Part shown: one piece after another, positions 61,482 through 64,000 of the stretch
Layout of the letters: every line of letters starts with the position of its first letter
Numbering within the stretch: the stretch's first letter is position 1
Assembly: GCF_032854445.1 (NCBI RefSeq)
Contig: NC_088295.1
Coordinates: 77,092,028 to 77,156,027, forward strand
Length of the DNA: 64,000 nt
DNA from: Liolophura sinensis
Lineage: Eukaryota > Mollusca > Polyplacophora > Chitonida > Chitonidae
Direction: 5' to 3'
Program-made: the position numbers and the translations under genes
The notes under the pieces: generated by a model
Database searches by the model: none
The model's input: the letters and a program-made list of their open reading frames with translations, nothing else
Told to the model about the DNA's origin: nothing

Positions 61482-64000
61482 CTAACGTGTAAAAAACCAA
61501 TAGAAAAAATAAATGATTACAAATGATTGTGATATAACTGTTGTGGCATCTTCTCACTCAGACCCCACAGAAAGTAAACTTGAAGTGTGGTGTTATTCAA
61601 TAAATAGTATAAATTTTTAAATTAAAGAGCAAAAAAGATTTGACACATTTCCATCGCTTTCCCAAACATTTAAACTAACGAAGTAAAAGAGTCGTCAGTT
61701 AGCTTTCAGTATTATTTCGGTAATATGGTGTTAATGTCTACCTATAAGTTTATATTTCTGTCCTACTTATAGCATGTGCAGCCCAACTGGATCATAATGC
61801 CATAATATGATACTAAACATGACACCTCAACGGACACCTAGAACATAAAATAATTCCAGTGAATGCTGAGCTTTATGCTTAGAAGGCCAGGGTGGTATTT
61901 TGAGTATTTTAAAATCAGTCGTTAAATTTCGCTCTTTAACTTAAGGCAATTGCTGTAACTACAAGACCATTGGTATGACCGGCGTTATACCGTAGGCTGT
62001 TAGTCCCACTCTTGTGATAAGACGCCGTGGTGGTGCAAATAAATCGTGCGTGGCCTGTTACAAATCCTTTTGTTAAAAATGCGTGGCAGACAAGCTAAAA
62101 TGCCAACTAGTTTTTAAGTTTTTAGGTTATATAAAATTCGATATAAACTTATATATTTGGGACAAAGAATTTCTGAATACTTCGCCCTTATTGCTTATGG
62201 TGAGCGTGGTGACTAAATGAATAAAGGATCTACACCCTGGCGGGGTGGTTCGTACCACACGACTTTTCGATATGGCAATATGACATTTCAATACTGTCGT
62301 GAGGAAGTTTGCCAGTATCTTGCCAGTTAAACTCATGAAACTACATTGGAAAAGTGAGCTTATCATGAAAAAAGTTAGCGTATCATGAAATGTAAAACCT
62401 TGAAAGATAAACTCACGCGCATTACTAGATAAAAAAATATGACGAAAAGCTGCCAAGAACAACACTAGAACTTCAACAGAAATGCTGCTTGTTTTTTTTA
62501 TTATTTGGTGGTTAAAGGTCAGTTGTGTGACGGTACTGTGAGGAGCCGTGGCACCCGAGCCTATCAGCATATAGATATGTGGACCTACCAGTGCGTGCTG
62601 GTCACAAAGGCAAAGAGACATGATATCTTGAAAAAAATTATATATATGTCATAGCGTTTAGGCGCGTGACACAAACATTATCTCTCGGTAGGCTGCGAAC
62701 AGAAAGCAAAAAAAAATCGTTTGAGTGGGCCTGGTGAATATTTGATTAATCATGTTGTGTAATGTATTGGGTGCACTCACAATGCGAATATTTGCTTTCA
62801 GAGGGGCGTGCTCCATATCTGACTCACACAGTTTGCCTTATCATAAAAAAAACTTACAGGTAACGCTGTTTGAAAGACTAAATCCTCAAAACATTACACA
62901 AATAACCAAACCTCCGCTGAAATGCGCTGAACTCGTTACACAAGTTTGGGCGTGAACGATAAAGGGGGCCATGTTGCAAATCTCGACAAAACACAGTGTG
63001 TTTAGGCTATAGCATCATTTATCCATCATGTGGCACGGACAGGCCAGCACTTACCATGATTATGTGACCCAGAGCTAGCATTAGTAGGGCTATCTTTTCA
63101 TCACCTTTTCACGCAAATTGGGTGGTTAGACGTGCTTGCTTTTCAACCGGCCTTGGACAGAAAATGTGTAGATTCTATCCTTCTCACTGCTTAAGCTGTC
63201 TTGGTTCCAATAAGCAGCCGACGGCATTCGTGTAACCTTTTTCGCAGCATAACGTTTGTTGAAGACCACTTGTCTTCCACGAATTTGGTGCACATATCTG
63301 TATGTCTCGTGGGAAAATACGTCAGTAACTTGCCAAAAGTCATTGGTTTCCACTCATTAAACTGACCGACATTGTAGTGAGAAAATGGAAAAATCCTAAG
63401 TAATTGCGTGAAACAATAGTCACATACAAAGTAGGCATAGATAAATAAATTTGATCCAGCTTCGTATTAAACATCAAACACAACGTGCCATGGTACCCAT
63501 CGAACTGTAAAACCTGGTAAAACGTGGTAGAAAACAAAACCTCTGATATTGTCTCAGTTAACTATACCCCATCGTCTCAGCTAACTATACCCCATTGTTT
63601 CACATTATGATACAATCCCATAATTCAAACACTGTCGACTTGTATATCACAGAACATGAGGACATTTCTAGTATGTTCAGTGGGAGTGGTTAGGCAGTTG
63701 GGTTGAAAATTTACAATGTATCCAGTACTATAATCTACGTTCAAAATGGCATTCCCAGATACAGAGATGTGACTGTCGTTGTAAAAAGGCTTATTGGCTT
63801 ATTAAGAAACTATTATAACTTATGGCTACTGGCACATAGACAGCGATATGAACTGAGGGCATGCCAAATAGACAAATATTGCGTAATCATCCGTGAGATG
63901 CTCTATACAGACGACTGCTTAAATATATGTGAACTCACCGGAAACTCTGCAGGACGATCAGCCAAACACACAGATATTTCCAGTACTGATTGACTGGGCT
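61482..64000. other. Intergenic region, no gene recognised
   Basis: Two open frames exceed 90 codons (minus 62127-62621, 164 codons; plus 63703-63993, 96 codons). Neither resembles a known family or has supportive splice context, so I do not call them genes. Confidence 0.4.

Noticed and set aside
62127-62621. 164-codon minus-strand frame
   Set aside because: No recognisable domain, compositional bias or splice context; may be chance.
63703-63993. 96-codon plus-strand frame
   Set aside because: No recognised similarity. It lies at the window edge without supporting sites.

Overview
The window is animal genomic DNA: intron-rich genes with GT-AG junctions, AT-rich introns, abundant tRNA-derived SINEs with AAAT tails, short inverted-repeat DNA transposons and many minisatellites. 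The genes are metazoan, and the SINE and repeat style fits a lophotrochozoan, most likely a mollusc. No species can be named from the sequence alone.

Layout. (1) 1-998, plus strand: the last two coding exons of cytoplasmic methionyl-tRNA synthetase (MARS1), encoding its C-terminal WHEP domain, then a probable 3' UTR to about 2.1 kb. (2) 5728-6592, minus strand: a single coding exon carrying all of the TFIIE beta subunit (GTF2E2), with a 5' UTR intron upstream. (3) About 6.6-16.9 kb: no convincing gene; SINEs, inverted-repeat elements, a 74-bp tandem repeat and one weak zinc-finger-like ORF. (4) 16929-58623, plus strand: one very large gene that fills two thirds of the window. (5) 59.5-64 kb: a decayed duplicate of that gene's transmembrane-exon region, a SINE, and nothing else recognised.

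I assembled the large gene by hand from 35 coding exons. The splice phases agree throughout and the sum closes at 6543 nt, i.e. 2180 residues plus stop. Order of parts: signal peptide; Thr/Ser-rich 38-residue mucin repeats; NIDO; AMOP; VWD with a GDPH motif; a linker and EGF region; three copies of an EGF exon module with many calcium-binding (DxDEC) EGFs; SEA domain with a GSVV motif; an EGF-like segment; an acidic linker; a transmembrane helix; and a cytoplasmic tail with NPAY. This is the MUC4 plan (mucin repeats-NIDO-AMOP-VWD-EGF-TM) with an expanded EGF stalk and a SEA domain. It predicts a secretory-pathway, cell-surface mucin with two possible self-cleavage sites.

Nearly every long intron in the second half of this gene has its own minisatellite (59, about 22, 22, 87, 57/153 and 25 bp units), and exon 2 is itself a 114-bp VNTR. 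These arrays and the 3' tail duplication are the most unusual structures in the window.
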